DNA of 64,000 bases from Bryobacterales bacterium (GTDB lineage Bacteria > Acidobacteriota > Terriglobia > Bryobacterales > Bryobacteraceae). The DNA lies in assembly GCA_003163855.1 (NCBI GenBank), contig PLRJ01000159.1, positions 107,255 through 171,254 of the forward strand, in the 5' to 3' direction. Within the stretch, counting starts at the first letter, position 1; the number at the start of each line of letters is the position of its first letter. The notes beneath the pieces were generated by a model. It was not told the origin of the DNA and searched no databases. It saw nothing but the letters and a program-made list of their open reading frames with translations. Made by a program: the position numbers and the translations under genes. This document shows positions 20,038 through 29,144 of the stretch, piece after piece.

Positions 20038-20316
20038 TCACCAACTAGAGTGCTTGACGCCGTTCAGTTGGAAGTAACCGTCGATCCCGCAGGCAGCATC
20101 GATTCTGTCAAAGCGTTTCGCGGACCCGCCGAGTTTGTTCGGCCAAGCCGAAGCCTTAGAAGCTAAGCGTAAGTTCAAACCGTTCTTGAGGGACGGCAAT
20201 CCAGTGCGTGCATGTGGAAGTAAATGGCGATGGCAGGGTGGATTTCAGCGGCACATCCTGGAAGCTGCGCGAAGCATGCGGGCACGCGATAAAGCTGAGC
20301 TACTCGAAACGGTTAT
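20038..20316 (+). pseudogene. Degraded TonB C-terminal-domain-like gene remnant
   Basis: Three consecutive frames: DAVQLEVTVDPAGSIDSVKAFRGPAEFV / QAEALEAKRKFKPFLRDGNPVRA / VHVEVNGDGRVDFSG, resembling a TonB-like C-terminal domain broken by two frameshifts. Confidence 0.55.
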
Positions 20317-20350
20317 GCAGCAGAGAAAATCGCAATAAACAAAACGACTG

Positions 20351-20863
20351 TCAATGGACCTCGCGAGCCAACGCTCCCTCACGCTGATCCAGATCTCCGC
20401 GCCTGATAATCGAAATCTTTCCGCGCTGCTCAAAGATCACCAATTGAGCTTCCTCCAGATCGAGCAAACCCCTCTCACGCAGAATTCCGTGAAGGTCGTG
20501 CTCCGTCAAGCCCGACTTGCGAAGCTCAGATGCCACAACCTTCCCCTTCGAAACAAGTATGCGGGGTGGATGGTCAAAGAAGGTTGCCATCTTAGGGAAC
20601 TGCCTGAGCCTCGAAATAATGCCATGACATAGGAGCACAGTGAGCAGCGTTATGGCGCCAGCCAGATAACTGGTTGTGTCGGAATTTGGCACTCGGCCGA
20701 CAATCGCGCCCACAGCCACTGCAGCCACGAAGTCGAAGGCCGACATTTCGGCCAGCGTCCGTCTCTCACCAAGCCGGAAGGCGAAAACAGCCGTAAGATA
20801 GAGCAGCAGTGCCTTAACCGAAACCCATTCAAGCCCGCGAACGTGGCCAATCAGTTCAGTCAT
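20351..20863 (-). CDS. DUF421 / YetF family membrane protein
   Basis: LYLTAVFAFRLGERRTLAEMSAFDFVAAVAVGAIVGR; LRKSGLTEHDLHGILRERGLLDLEEAQLVIFEQRGKISII. Confidence 0.92.
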   Translation of the reverse strand: MTELIGHVRGLEWVSVKALLLYLTAVFAFRLGERRTLAEMSAFDFVAAVAVGAIVGRVPNSDTTSYLAGAITLLTVLLCHGIISRLRQFPKMATFFDHPPRILVSKGKVVASELRKSGLTEHDLHGILRERGLLDLEEAQLVIFEQRGKISIIRRGDLDQREGALAREVH

Positions 20864-21039
20864 GCGACCTCATTACCGGTTAGACTGATTGACACCTCGC
20901 CGAGTGAACTGGTGAAACAACGGGGCTTCCGATCTGCCGCAGTGCCGCAGCAGACCGGTACCGCGGCCTTCATTTCCGTCTCTTAGAACAATGGGCGACC
21001 GATGATGAATCAAATGCCGGCTAAACGTGCAGAAAAAGG

Positions 21040-21903
21040 TTATTCGTCGCGAAACGATGTGCTGCTTTCCAAGGGTGTACTTGGGCCGTGCCACTCCGTT
21101 GAAAGTTTGATCGAGCTTAGCTGTCGTTGCATTCGTGCGGTGAAAGTATTCGACAAGCGCTTTGCGCTGGCCGATTCATTGGCTGTGCCGGGCACAATCA
21201 TGTAATCCCGGTCCTTGATTTTCTTTGCGGGCATCAGGTTCACGCCGGCCACCACGGTCTTGGGCCTGTGCGCCGCATCGTTCTGGAAGCGGTTGTCCAT
21301 ATGGTCCGATTTGAAGCCGAACGGCGCGTCATGTTTCTGCTGAAGATTCATGTTTCTAAAAGCAGCGGCAGTTCCTGGAGCGTCGGCGTTCATTACATTG
21401 TCCAGCTGATTAGGCAGGTTGGGAGTGCTTGTTTGAGCGTACAAGTTGGCGTTGATGTGGTAGCAGGTTGGTTTGTCCTGCGTGCCTTCGACATAGACGG
21501 AGCAGCAGTCGACCATCTCCGTAAGAAAAAAGTTTACGTTTGCGGCTCCCGGCCCGTTCGCGTCGAGAGTAATGCGGTAATTCTCGTCATTCTGGTAGGG
21601 CAAATAAAAGACCGGAATGCCGCCCGCGTTGTTGTCCAAAGTGACTTTGACAGAGTTAGGACAACGCGCGCTTGTCACCGGGGCCAGCGGATCCAGACGC
21701 GCTGAAAACGTTGCGTTCCAAACGCGCTTTGCTTTGCTTACCGAGCCCTGCCCGGTGGCTGCATTACCTTTAGTCGGTGGTCTCAAATCGGCCGCCGTCC
21801 CGGCGCCGGCGGTCATTGCGCCTTGAACATCAATTCTTGAAACCGGATACCTCCGCAGAAATTCCTTCGCGCCCAAGGTTGCAAATGCTACGTTGTCCGA
21901 CAC
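21040..21903 (-). CDS. Hypothetical protein of unknown family
   Basis: 287-aa complete ORF with coherent protein-like composition, no recognised motif. Confidence 0.65.
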   Translation of the reverse strand: MSDNVAFATLGAKEFLRRYPVSRIDVQGAMTAGAGTAADLRPPTKGNAATGQGSVSKAKRVWNATFSARLDPLAPVTSARCPNSVKVTLDNNAGGIPVFYLPYQNDENYRITLDANGPGAANVNFFLTEMVDCCSVYVEGTQDKPTCYHINANLYAQTSTPNLPNQLDNVMNADAPGTAAAFRNMNLQQKHDAPFGFKSDHMDNRFQNDAAHRPKTVVAGVNLMPAKKIKDRDYMIVPGTANESASAKRLSNTFTARMQRQLSSIKLSTEWHGPSTPLESSTSFRDE

Positions 21904-22038
21904 GTCTCGTTGCTCCTAGCAGGCCTTATAACGGAGAAATGGGCGCCGGGGATTGAGGCCAAAGGTTATCCTAAACGGCTTCTGGCGAGTACTTTTGCTA
22001 GAGCAGTCATTGGATGCGGGTCATACATACTGATCGTT

Positions 22039-22614
22039 ATGAGTGATGCTGTGATCTCCAGGCAGAAGATTGGCTCCAGCGGCTCTACCACCAAGGTGCG
22101 GCTGCATATCAATGGCGAAGAACGAGTGCTGCAACTCGATCCACGGACGACCTTGCTGGATGCGCTGCGCGAGCACCTTGCACTGACAGGCAGCAAGAAA
22201 GGATGCGATCAGGGGCAGTGCGGCGCTTGTACCGTACATGTGAACGGCCGGCGTACGCTGGCTTGTCTGTCGCTCGCGGTTGCGCATCAGCGCGACGAAA
22301 TTACAACGATTGAAGGGCTGGCCGGGGGCGACGAGTTACATCCGATGCAGTCGGCGTTCATCGAATGCGATGGATTTCAGTGCGGGTACTGCACGCCGGG
22401 TCAGATTATGTCCGCGATCGGGATGTTGCAGGAAGCGGCGGGTGGCGTTCCGAGCCATGTGACGAAGGATGTGCGAAACGCTCCGGCAGCGGACGAGTTG
22501 AGCGCGGAAGAAATTCGCGAGCGCATGAGCGGAAACATCTGCCGCTGTGGGGCCTATCCCAATATTGTAGAGGCGATTCGAATGGCGCAGGCGCCCGAGA
22601 AGGGAGGCCGCTAG
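22039..22614 (+). CDS. Molybdenum hydroxylase (2Fe-2S) subunit, YagT/XdhC type
   Basis: GCDQGQCGACTVHVNGRRTLACL and CGYCTPGQIMSA..GNICRCGAYPNIV double 2Fe-2S motifs; start trimmed to MSDAVIS. Confidence 0.95.
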   Translation: MSDAVISRQKIGSSGSTTKVRLHINGEERVLQLDPRTTLLDALREHLALTGSKKGCDQGQCGACTVHVNGRRTLACLSLAVAHQRDEITTIEGLAGGDELHPMQSAFIECDGFQCGYCTPGQIMSAIGMLQEAAGGVPSHVTKDVRNAPAADELSAEEIRERMSGNICRCGAYPNIVEAIRMAQAPEKGGR

Positions 22615-22616
22615 CG

Positions 22617-23600
22617 ATGCATCCTTTTTCGTTTGTGGAAGTGGAGAGTGCGGAAGCCGCCATTAATGCGCTCGAGGCCGACGGTAATGCCGTGTTCTTT
22701 GCCGGGGGCACGACGCTTATCGATTTGATGAAGCTTGATGTGCTGACGCCGGAAGTACTGGTGGATGTGAACCGGATGGCATTCGCTTCGATACAGACCA
22801 CGGCGGATGGCGTGAGTATCGGAGCCAATGTGCGTAACAGCGATTTGGCGCATGATCGCGTTATACGCGACCGTTATCCGGTGCTTTCAGAAGCTTTGCT
22901 GAGCGGGGCTTCAGCGCAGTTGAGAAATATGGCGAGCACGGCGGGAAACCTGCTGCAGCGAACGCGCTGCCTTTATTTTCGCGATGTGAATGCGGGCTGT
23001 AACAAAAGGAGGCCGGGTTCAGGCTGCGATGCTCTGACGGGCGTGAACCGCAGCCACGCTTTATTGGGAACAAGCGATGCGTGCATTGCTACCAATCCTT
23101 CCGACATGTGCGTGGCGATGGCGGCGCTGGAAGCGGTGATTCACACGCAGCGGCAGGATGGAACTACCCGAGCAATTCCGCTAGCGGATTTTTATTTGCT
23201 GCCGGGAAACACGCCGGAACGCGAGACGGTGCTGGAGAAAAGAGAGCTGATTACGCATGTTCAGCTTCCGAATGATGAGATTGGCCGGCGCTCGCATTAT
23301 CTGAAGGTGCGAGACAGAGCGAGCTATGAGTTTGCGCTGGCATCCGCAGCGGTGGCTTGGGAACTGGATGGCGGAATCATCAAGCGAGCGCGCGTGGCGT
23401 TAGGCGGCATCGCGACAGTGCCTTGGCGGTCGAAAGAAGCGGAGACGGTATTGACGGGAAAACCGGCCGCGACCGCAACCTATGTGAAGGCGGCGGAAGC
23501 AGCGCTGGAGGGGGCTGTGCCGCGCGAGCATAATGCATTCAAAATTGAGCTGGCAAAACGGACGCTGGTTGAGGCGCTTGAGGAATTAGGAAGAAATTAA
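22617..23600 (+). CDS. Molybdenum hydroxylase FAD-binding subunit, YagS type
   Basis: MHPFSFVEVESAEAAINAL; FFAGGTTLIDLMKL; TAGNLLQRTRCLYFRD. Confidence 0.95.
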   Translation: MHPFSFVEVESAEAAINALEADGNAVFFAGGTTLIDLMKLDVLTPEVLVDVNRMAFASIQTTADGVSIGANVRNSDLAHDRVIRDRYPVLSEALLSGASAQLRNMASTAGNLLQRTRCLYFRDVNAGCNKRRPGSGCDALTGVNRSHALLGTSDACIATNPSDMCVAMAALEAVIHTQRQDGTTRAIPLADFYLLPGNTPERETVLEKRELITHVQLPNDEIGRRSHYLKVRDRASYEFALASAAVAWELDGGIIKRARVALGGIATVPWRSKEAETVLTGKPAATATYVKAAEAALEGAVPREHNAFKIELAKRTLVEALEELGRN

Positions 23601-23601
23601 C

Positions 23602-25833
23602 ATGGCGACTACATTGATCGGTACGCCCGCCAATCGCGTGGATGGGCGGAAGAAGGTTACGGGTACGGCTCAGTATGCGGGCGAGTTGCTGCTTGGAAAC
23701 ACAACGCACGCGGTGCTTGTCGGCAGTTCGGTAGCGGGCGGCACCATAAAAAGCATCGATGTCACTGAGGCAGAGCAGGCGCCCGGCGTGCTGCTGGTCT
23801 TGACGCACAACAATGCGGACAAGTTCGGCGAGATGCTGGACGATCTGCAGAAGGGCGGTACGGTAGGGGAAAAGCGGCCGCCACTTTCCGACAATCGTAT
23901 CCTGCATGTCGGCCAATATGTGGCCATGGTGGTGGCGGAGACGGCGGAGCAGGCTCGATATGGAGCGGCGTTGCTGCGGATTAAGTATGCGCCCGGGCCT
24001 TTTACCGTGGCGATGGATGAAGCCGAGGGAACTAAGTTTCGGCCAGGCGATTTCATGGGCGAGCCGCTGTCGTTTGAGCGTGGCAGCGTGCAGGACGGAT
24101 TGAAGGATGCCGACGTCAGGCTTGACGTGACTTACACTTCGCCGACGCAGCATCCTTGTGCGATGGAGCCGCATGCGACCGTGGCATCGTGGTCCGGAGA
24201 CATGCTGACTGTTTATAACGCCAGCCAGTGGGTGCAAGGCGACCGGGCGGTACTGGCAGGAGCGTTCGAAATGCCCAAGGAAAAGGTGAAGGTTATCTGT
24301 CCGTTCACTGGCGGCATGTTTGGATCGAAGGCGGCTACCGGATCGCACGTGCTGCTGGTGGCTATGGCGGCAAAGCGGTTGAAGCGTCCGGTGAAGATTG
24401 TGCTGACGCGGCCGCAGGTGCTGACCGACGTCGGCCACCGTCCCGAGACGGTGCAGCGCCTGGTGCTCGGCGCGAAAAAAGACGGCACTTTGACAGCGTT
24501 CCATCATCATGTGCTGTCGCACACCGCGCTGGAGGATGATTTTACCGAGCCTGCCACCATCTGCACACGCATGCTTTATAAAGTGGGCAACTACAAGGCG
24601 GAGCAGGATGTGGTGCGGCTGAACGTCATGAAGCCGGCATGGATGCGGGCGCCGGGCGAAGCGCCGGGGCAATATGCGCTGGAAAGCGCCATGGACGAAC
24701 TGGCAGAGAAGTTAGGCATGGATCCGGTGGAACTGAGGCGGCGGAATCATGCAGAGGCGCATCAGCAGCTTGGCAAGCCGTTTTCGAACAAGCATCTGCT
24801 GGAGTGTTACGACAGGGCCGCGGAACGCTTTGGATGGTCGCGGCGGAATCCGAAAGTGGGGTCGATGCGCGATGGCAAGTTGTTGGTGGGTTGCGGCATG
24901 GCCACCGCGACCTATCCCGGCTTTCTGATGGGGGCGACAGTGAAAGTTCAGCTGCAGCGCGATGCAGCGGGCGCAAGAGCCGTTCTATCCACTGCGGGAA
25001 GCGACGTGGGAACGGGCATGTACACCATGTTGACGATGATGGCAGCCGAGGAGTTGGGCCTACCGATGGAGCGGGTGTCGGTGGAACTGGGAGATTCCAC
25101 GTTGTCGCAGTGCGCGGTGGCGGGAGGATCGAACCTTACCGCAAGCACGGCGCCGGCGGCCAAAGACGCCTGCCTGGAGATTAAACGCGAATTGCTCAAA
25201 ATTGCCGCGAAAACGGCTGACGGATTTACCGCGGCCGAGGAGCGCGAAGAAGAGTTCGTGTTTGCGAACGGAAAACTGGCGCTGCGAAGGGACTTAGCGC
25301 ATGGAATACCGTATGAGAATCTGCTGGCTGCAAGCGGGCGGGAACAACTGGAAGGCGCGGGCACGACGCAGCCGGTGTTTGGACATAATGAGCGGTTTGC
25401 GTTTCAATCATTTGGTGCACATTTTGTCGAAGTGAAGGTGAATCCTCAGATAGGACGAGTGAGGGTTTCGCGCGCGGTGAGCGTCTTCGATTGCGGAAAG
25501 ATTTTGAGCGCGAAGACGGCGCGCAGCCAGTTTATTGGCGGCATTGTCTTCGGAATTGGCGCGGCCTTGATGGAAGAAATCGATTACGACCGGGCGCATG
25601 GGCAGCCGGTGAATGCCGACTTAGCCAGTTATTTGGTTCCCGTGCATGCGGATGTGCCGGAGATTGAAGTGGATTGGATCGGTCAACCCGATTACAATTT
25701 CAATTCGATGGGATGCCGCGGTGTTGGCGAGATTGGCATCACTGGCGTGGCGGCGGCTATTGGAAATGCTGTATATCATGCGACCGGCAAGCGCGTGCGC
25801 GATCTTCCGATTACTCCGGATAACTTGCTCTGA
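23602..25833 (+). CDS. Molybdenum hydroxylase molybdopterin-binding subunit, YagR type
   Basis: RVDGRKKVTGTAQYAGE; MEPHATVASW; FTGGMFGSKA; GCRGVGEIGITG active-site Glu. Confidence 0.95.
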   Translation: MATTLIGTPANRVDGRKKVTGTAQYAGELLLGNTTHAVLVGSSVAGGTIKSIDVTEAEQAPGVLLVLTHNNADKFGEMLDDLQKGGTVGEKRPPLSDNRILHVGQYVAMVVAETAEQARYGAALLRIKYAPGPFTVAMDEAEGTKFRPGDFMGEPLSFERGSVQDGLKDADVRLDVTYTSPTQHPCAMEPHATVASWSGDMLTVYNASQWVQGDRAVLAGAFEMPKEKVKVICPFTGGMFGSKAATGSHVLLVAMAAKRLKRPVKIVLTRPQVLTDVGHRPETVQRLVLGAKKDGTLTAFHHHVLSHTALEDDFTEPATICTRMLYKVGNYKAEQDVVRLNVMKPAWMRAPGEAPGQYALESAMDELAEKLGMDPVELRRRNHAEAHQQLGKPFSNKHLLECYDRAAERFGWSRRNPKVGSMRDGKLLVGCGMATATYPGFLMGATVKVQLQRDAAGARAVLSTAGSDVGTGMYTMLTMMAAEELGLPMERVSVELGDSTLSQCAVAGGSNLTASTAPAAKDACLEIKRELLKIAAKTADGFTAAEEREEEFVFANGKLALRRDLAHGIPYENLLAASGREQLEGAGTTQPVFGHNERFAFQSFGAHFVEVKVNPQIGRVRVSRAVSVFDCGKILSAKTARSQFIGGIVFGIGAALMEEIDYDRAHGQPVNADLASYLVPVHADVPEIEVDWIGQPDYNFNSMGCRGVGEIGITGVAAAIGNAVYHATGKRVRDLPITPDNLL

Positions 25834-26217
25834 CTAGGGCGCGGTCCGCTGCTGAAGAATTCCTGCGAAGGCCGAGCGAACGCTCATGAACAGAATCAAC
25901 CAAAGGATCGCGACAAAAACGCCGGGGGGAAGTCCGGCCGGTTGCATTACCGCATGGAAGATGAGAATGTTCACAATCACCGGGGCGATGATGGTCAGCG
26001 CCAATGGCACATAACGATTTGCCAGAAACAGGATTCCGGCGATCAGTTGCACGGCGAAGACGAAAGTCATGTAGTGAGTGGAAGTCATAACAACCATAAA
26101 GTCACCTGCCGGCCCGGGCATCGGCGGCGTCGGAAGGAAATGTATAAATCCATTCAGTCCGAAGAACAAAAAGATCACGCCTAGCAAATAGCGGGCACCA
26201 ATGGCGGCAATTCTCAT
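25834..26217 (-). CDS. DoxX-like membrane protein
   Basis: ARYLLGVIFLFFGLNGFIHFLPTPPMPGPAGDFM; four TM segments. Confidence 0.85.
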   Translation of the reverse strand: MRIAAIGARYLLGVIFLFFGLNGFIHFLPTPPMPGPAGDFMVVMTSTHYMTFVFAVQLIAGILFLANRYVPLALTIIAPVIVNILIFHAVMQPAGLPPGVFVAILWLILFMSVRSAFAGILQQRTAP

Positions 26218-26248
26218 ACAATTCTTCTCCTCGGCAACACTTGATGTC

Positions 26249-26291
26249 TAAACGACAACTGTTGGCATAGTAACACAACAGTTGTCGTTTA
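26249..26291. promoter_or_regulatory. Perfect 16-bp inverted repeat, probable TetR operator between divergent doxX and tetR
   Basis: TAAACGACAACTGTTG - 11 nt - CAACAGTTGTCGTTTA; each arm contains CAACnGTTG, centres 20 bp apart. Confidence 0.85.
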
Positions 26292-26307
26292 AGCTGGGAG
26301 AAGAAGT

Positions 26308-26880
26308 ATGGATTCCAGCCTTGAAGAGATCGCTGATCCGCGGGTGCGGCGAACGCGGCAATTGCTGCATGGAGCGTTAGCCAGGCTGCTTCAGACCAAA
26401 GAGTTCGAGCGAATATCAGTTCATGACATAACCGATGCAGCGACGCTGAACCGGGCCACTTTCTACGACCACTACCCGGACAAATATGCGTTGATGCAGT
26501 GCATGGTGGCCGCTCGTTTCCAGCATTTGATGGCCGAGCGCAATGTGCAATTTAATGGTTGTACGTCCGCCATGCGAGCGATGGTGCTGGCGGTGTGCGA
26601 TTACCTGGCGGGGAGCAGGGAATTGGGGCCGCATATGGAATCCGCTGTGATTTCCGTAATCAGGCAGATGATATTGGAAGGCTTGACGAGCCATGAAGCC
26701 CCACGTATAGCCAGTGCGGAGATGATTGCGTCGACGGTGGGCTGGGCCATCTATGGAGCGGCCAAGGAGTGGGCGCGCACGCCCGGAAGGTGCGCTGCGG
26801 ATGATGTTGTAGATCTCGTGGTGGCGCTGGTGTCGCCTGTTCTTTTGGCCGCACGTGACAGTTATGGCCCGGAGCCGTGA
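26308..26880 (+). CDS. TetR/AcrR family transcriptional regulator
   Basis: RTRQLLHGALARLLQTKEFERISVHDITDAATLNRATFYDHYPDKYALM HTH motif. Confidence 0.95.
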   Translation: MDSSLEEIADPRVRRTRQLLHGALARLLQTKEFERISVHDITDAATLNRATFYDHYPDKYALMQCMVAARFQHLMAERNVQFNGCTSAMRAMVLAVCDYLAGSRELGPHMESAVISVIRQMILEGLTSHEAPRIASAEMIASTVGWAIYGAAKEWARTPGRCAADDVVDLVVALVSPVLLAARDSYGPEP

Positions 26881-26957
26881 CGTTAGGGCACGCTGACGCT
26901 GGCAGGGAAGCCGGTGGGCGGCTACCTTCAAGAGTGTGATGGTGGGGCAATAACCAT

Positions 26958-26986
26958 TTGCCGCTTGCATGGGAGTGTGATATAAC
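26958..26986 (+). promoter_or_regulatory. Sigma70-like promoter of the aroF leader
   Basis: TTGCCG (26958-26963) - 17 bp - TATAAC (26981-26986). Confidence 0.6.
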
Positions 26987-26994
26987 TCGGGTTT

Positions 26995-27078
26995 ATGGCT
27001 GCTTTCCGCTCCAGCTTTTATTGGTTCCGATTCTGGTACTGGCCAGAGTCGAGCCGGGGGGCGTCCGCAAGGAACTAA
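26995..27078 (+). CDS. Aromatic amino-acid leader peptide of the DAHP synthase attenuator
   Basis: MAAFRSSFYWFRFWYWPESSRGASARN*; 9 of 27 residues aromatic (4 F, 2 Y, 3 W), 8 of them within residues 8-16; followed by a terminator and aroF. Confidence 0.85.
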   Translation: MAAFRSSFYWFRFWYWPESSRGASARN

Positions 27079-27104
27079 AGCAGGCAGTAACGGTTTTAGA
27101 AAGG

Positions 27105-27137
27105 GGCCCACTCGGAGACGAGTGGGCCTTTTGTTTT
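27105..27137 (+). terminator. Intrinsic terminator (attenuator) in the aroF leader
   Basis: GGCCCACTCG-GAGA-CGAGTGGGCC (perfect 10-bp stem) followed by TTTTGTTTT. Confidence 0.92.
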
Positions 27138-27165
27138 ACAGAATGGGAACTCTCGTGAGGGGCAA

Positions 27166-28203
27166 ATGATTATTTCAATGAAATTACATGCGACGAAACC
27201 GGAGCTGGATGCGGTGTGCGAGCGCATCGGCGAATTTGGCTACAAGGTCCACTCCATCGTCGGCGATGAACGCGTTGTGATCGGCGTGGTGGGCACGGGA
27301 GATGTGACGCCGTGCCTGGAGTCATTGGAAGCGATGCCCCAGGTAGAAAAAGCGGTCCGCATTTCGGCACCCTACAAGTTTGTCAGCCGCGAGTTCAAGC
27401 ACGACAAGTCCGAGATTGTGTCCGATGGCGTCGCTGTCGGCGGGGACGAATTTGTTGTGATGGCTGGCCCCTGTTCGGTCGAGAGCGAGAAGCAAATTCT
27501 CGACACGGCGTACTTTGTGGCCAAGCATGGCGCGACCTTCTTGCGCGGGGGCGCTTTCAAGCCGCGCACTTCTCCCTATGACTTCCAGGGCATGGAGGAG
27601 GCTGGCTTAAAGCTATTGCAAAAGGCGAAGCGCGAAACGGGGCTGCGCATCATCACCGAAGTGATGAGCGACGGCGATGTTCCCATGGTGGCCGAGTACG
27701 CCGATATCCTGCAGATAGGCGCGCGCAATATGCAGAACTTCGCACTGCTGAAGGCTTTGGGAAAAGCCGGCCGAACGGTGATGTTGAAGCGCGGTTTGAG
27801 CGCGACGATTAAGGAACTTCTCATGTCGGCCGAGTATGTCGTGGCGCACGGGAATCCGAACGTCATTCTGTGTGAACGCGGTATTCGAACATTTGAGACG
27901 GCTACTCGCAACACTTGCGACATTTCGGCTGTTCCAGTGCTGGACGAGTTATCGCACTTGCCGGTGGTGCTCGATCCGAGCCACGCGACGGGCAAGCGCA
28001 GCCTGGTGCCGCCACTCGCGCGCGCTGCTGTGGCCGTCGGGGCCGACGGTCTGATTGTGGAAGTGCATCCGCAGCCCGAAAAGGCCGTCAGCGATGGAGC
28101 ACAGTCGCTGACGTTCGAACAGTTCGCCAGGATGATGAAGGAATTGCAGCCTTATATCCAGTTGTGGAAGGAAGCGCGTGTCACCCAGATGGCCTTGGCT
28201 TAA
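27166..28203 (+). CDS. aroF: 3-deoxy-7-phosphoheptulonate (DAHP) synthase with N-terminal regulatory domain
   Basis: [71 protein letters not shown]. Confidence 0.97.
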   Translation: MIISMKLHATKPELDAVCERIGEFGYKVHSIVGDERVVIGVVGTGDVTPCLESLEAMPQVEKAVRISAPYKFVSREFKHDKSEIVSDGVAVGGDEFVVMAGPCSVESEKQILDTAYFVAKHGATFLRGGAFKPRTSPYDFQGMEEAGLKLLQKAKRETGLRIITEVMSDGDVPMVAEYADILQIGARNMQNFALLKALGKAGRTVMLKRGLSATIKELLMSAEYVVAHGNPNVILCERGIRTFETATRNTCDISAVPVLDELSHLPVVLDPSHATGKRSLVPPLARAAVAVGADGLIVEVHPQPEKAVSDGAQSLTFEQFARMMKELQPYIQLWKEARVTQMALA

Positions 28204-28206
28204 GCC

Positions 28207-29109
28207 GTGCGGCTTCTGAAGGCGCTTGCTTTAGCGCTGCTGTTGGTTGCGGTTACCGGGGCCGTTTGGTACGGCATCACTTATTATCGGCATCGGTTTG
28301 TGCGTTCGAATGGCGACTTGGCCAAGCTTCTTCCTCCGGGTGACTTGACCGTATTTTTTGCAGACCTGAACGCCGTTCGGCACGCCGGTTTATTGCGTTT
28401 ACTGGCCGGTCTGAAACCCGCTCCCGAAGAGCAGTACGCGCAGTTCATGCAGAAAACCCAGTTTGACTTTGCACGCGATCTAGATGCGCTGGCCGGCGCT
28501 TACGATGGCGACCGGTTGTATCTAGTCGGGCGAGGCCATTTCGATTGGGACAAGCTACAGGCCTATTCGGTGGCGCATGGCGGAACGTGCGGGTCTGATT
28601 TTTGTCAGGAACCGGGCAGCACGGCAGGCAAGTGGGCGAATTTCGTGCGCGTACAGCCGGATGTGATTGCTTTGGCGGTGAGCAGCGACCGGACGGCGGC
28701 CGATGTATTGAGGCCCCCGGGGCGCCGTCTGCAAGGTGACGATCCGGGCGCCCCGGTATGGGTGAAGTTATCGCGCGCGCTGCGCAGGAACCCAAGCGAG
28801 TTGCCGCTGCCGCTGCAGATTTTCGCTATCAGCGTGCAGTCGGCGGATGAGATAACGCTGGCAGTGCAGCCGGTCAAGGAAGGCGCGTTCGAGATTCGGC
28901 TGTTCGGAGATTTTGCGAACCCTGCGGCAGCGGATACAGCGCGAGCGCAGCTGGATATTCAAACCAGGAATCTGCGGCGGGCGCTTGGGGATGAAGGTCA
29001 GAAGAGCGATTTAGGTGCTGTCTTGCTAGGCGGGAAGTTCTATACGGTAGGTACGAGGTTGGAAGGCAGCTGGCCCGTGGACAAGGAACTGGTAGCAGCA
29101 TTGGAGTAG
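28207..29109 (+). CDS. Hypothetical protein with N-terminal membrane anchor
   Basis: GTG start 4 bp after aroF stop; MRLLKALALALLLVAVTGAVWYGITYY anchor. Confidence 0.8.
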   Translation: MRLLKALALALLLVAVTGAVWYGITYYRHRFVRSNGDLAKLLPPGDLTVFFADLNAVRHAGLLRLLAGLKPAPEEQYAQFMQKTQFDFARDLDALAGAYDGDRLYLVGRGHFDWDKLQAYSVAHGGTCGSDFCQEPGSTAGKWANFVRVQPDVIALAVSSDRTAADVLRPPGRRLQGDDPGAPVWVKLSRALRRNPSELPLPLQIFAISVQSADEITLAVQPVKEGAFEIRLFGDFANPAAADTARAQLDIQTRNLRRALGDEGQKSDLGAVLLGGKFYTVGTRLEGSWPVDKELVAALE

Positions 29110-29144
29110 CGGGCGACCTTTCCAGGCCGCCCAGCCTTGGCTAG

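Noticed and set aside
20135-20338. 67-aa ORF taken as an intact gene
   Set aside because: Its sequence makes sense only as the middle frame of a frameshifted TonB-like remnant; the C-terminal part is out of frame with the homologous reading.
22365-22616. N-terminal extension of the FAD-binding subunit ORF
   Set aside because: Overlaps the 2Fe-2S subunit; the proper start is MHPFSFVEVE at 22617.
23539-24672. 377-aa minus-strand ORF antisense to the molybdopterin subunit
   Set aside because: Composition (His/Arg/Gln-rich, no motifs) and full overlap with YagR indicate a shadow ORF.
26958-27158. 66-aa ORF in the ORF track across the aroF leader
   Set aside because: TTG start lies in the -35 element and the frame crosses the terminator hairpin; the 26995-27078 ORF in a different frame explains the region better.
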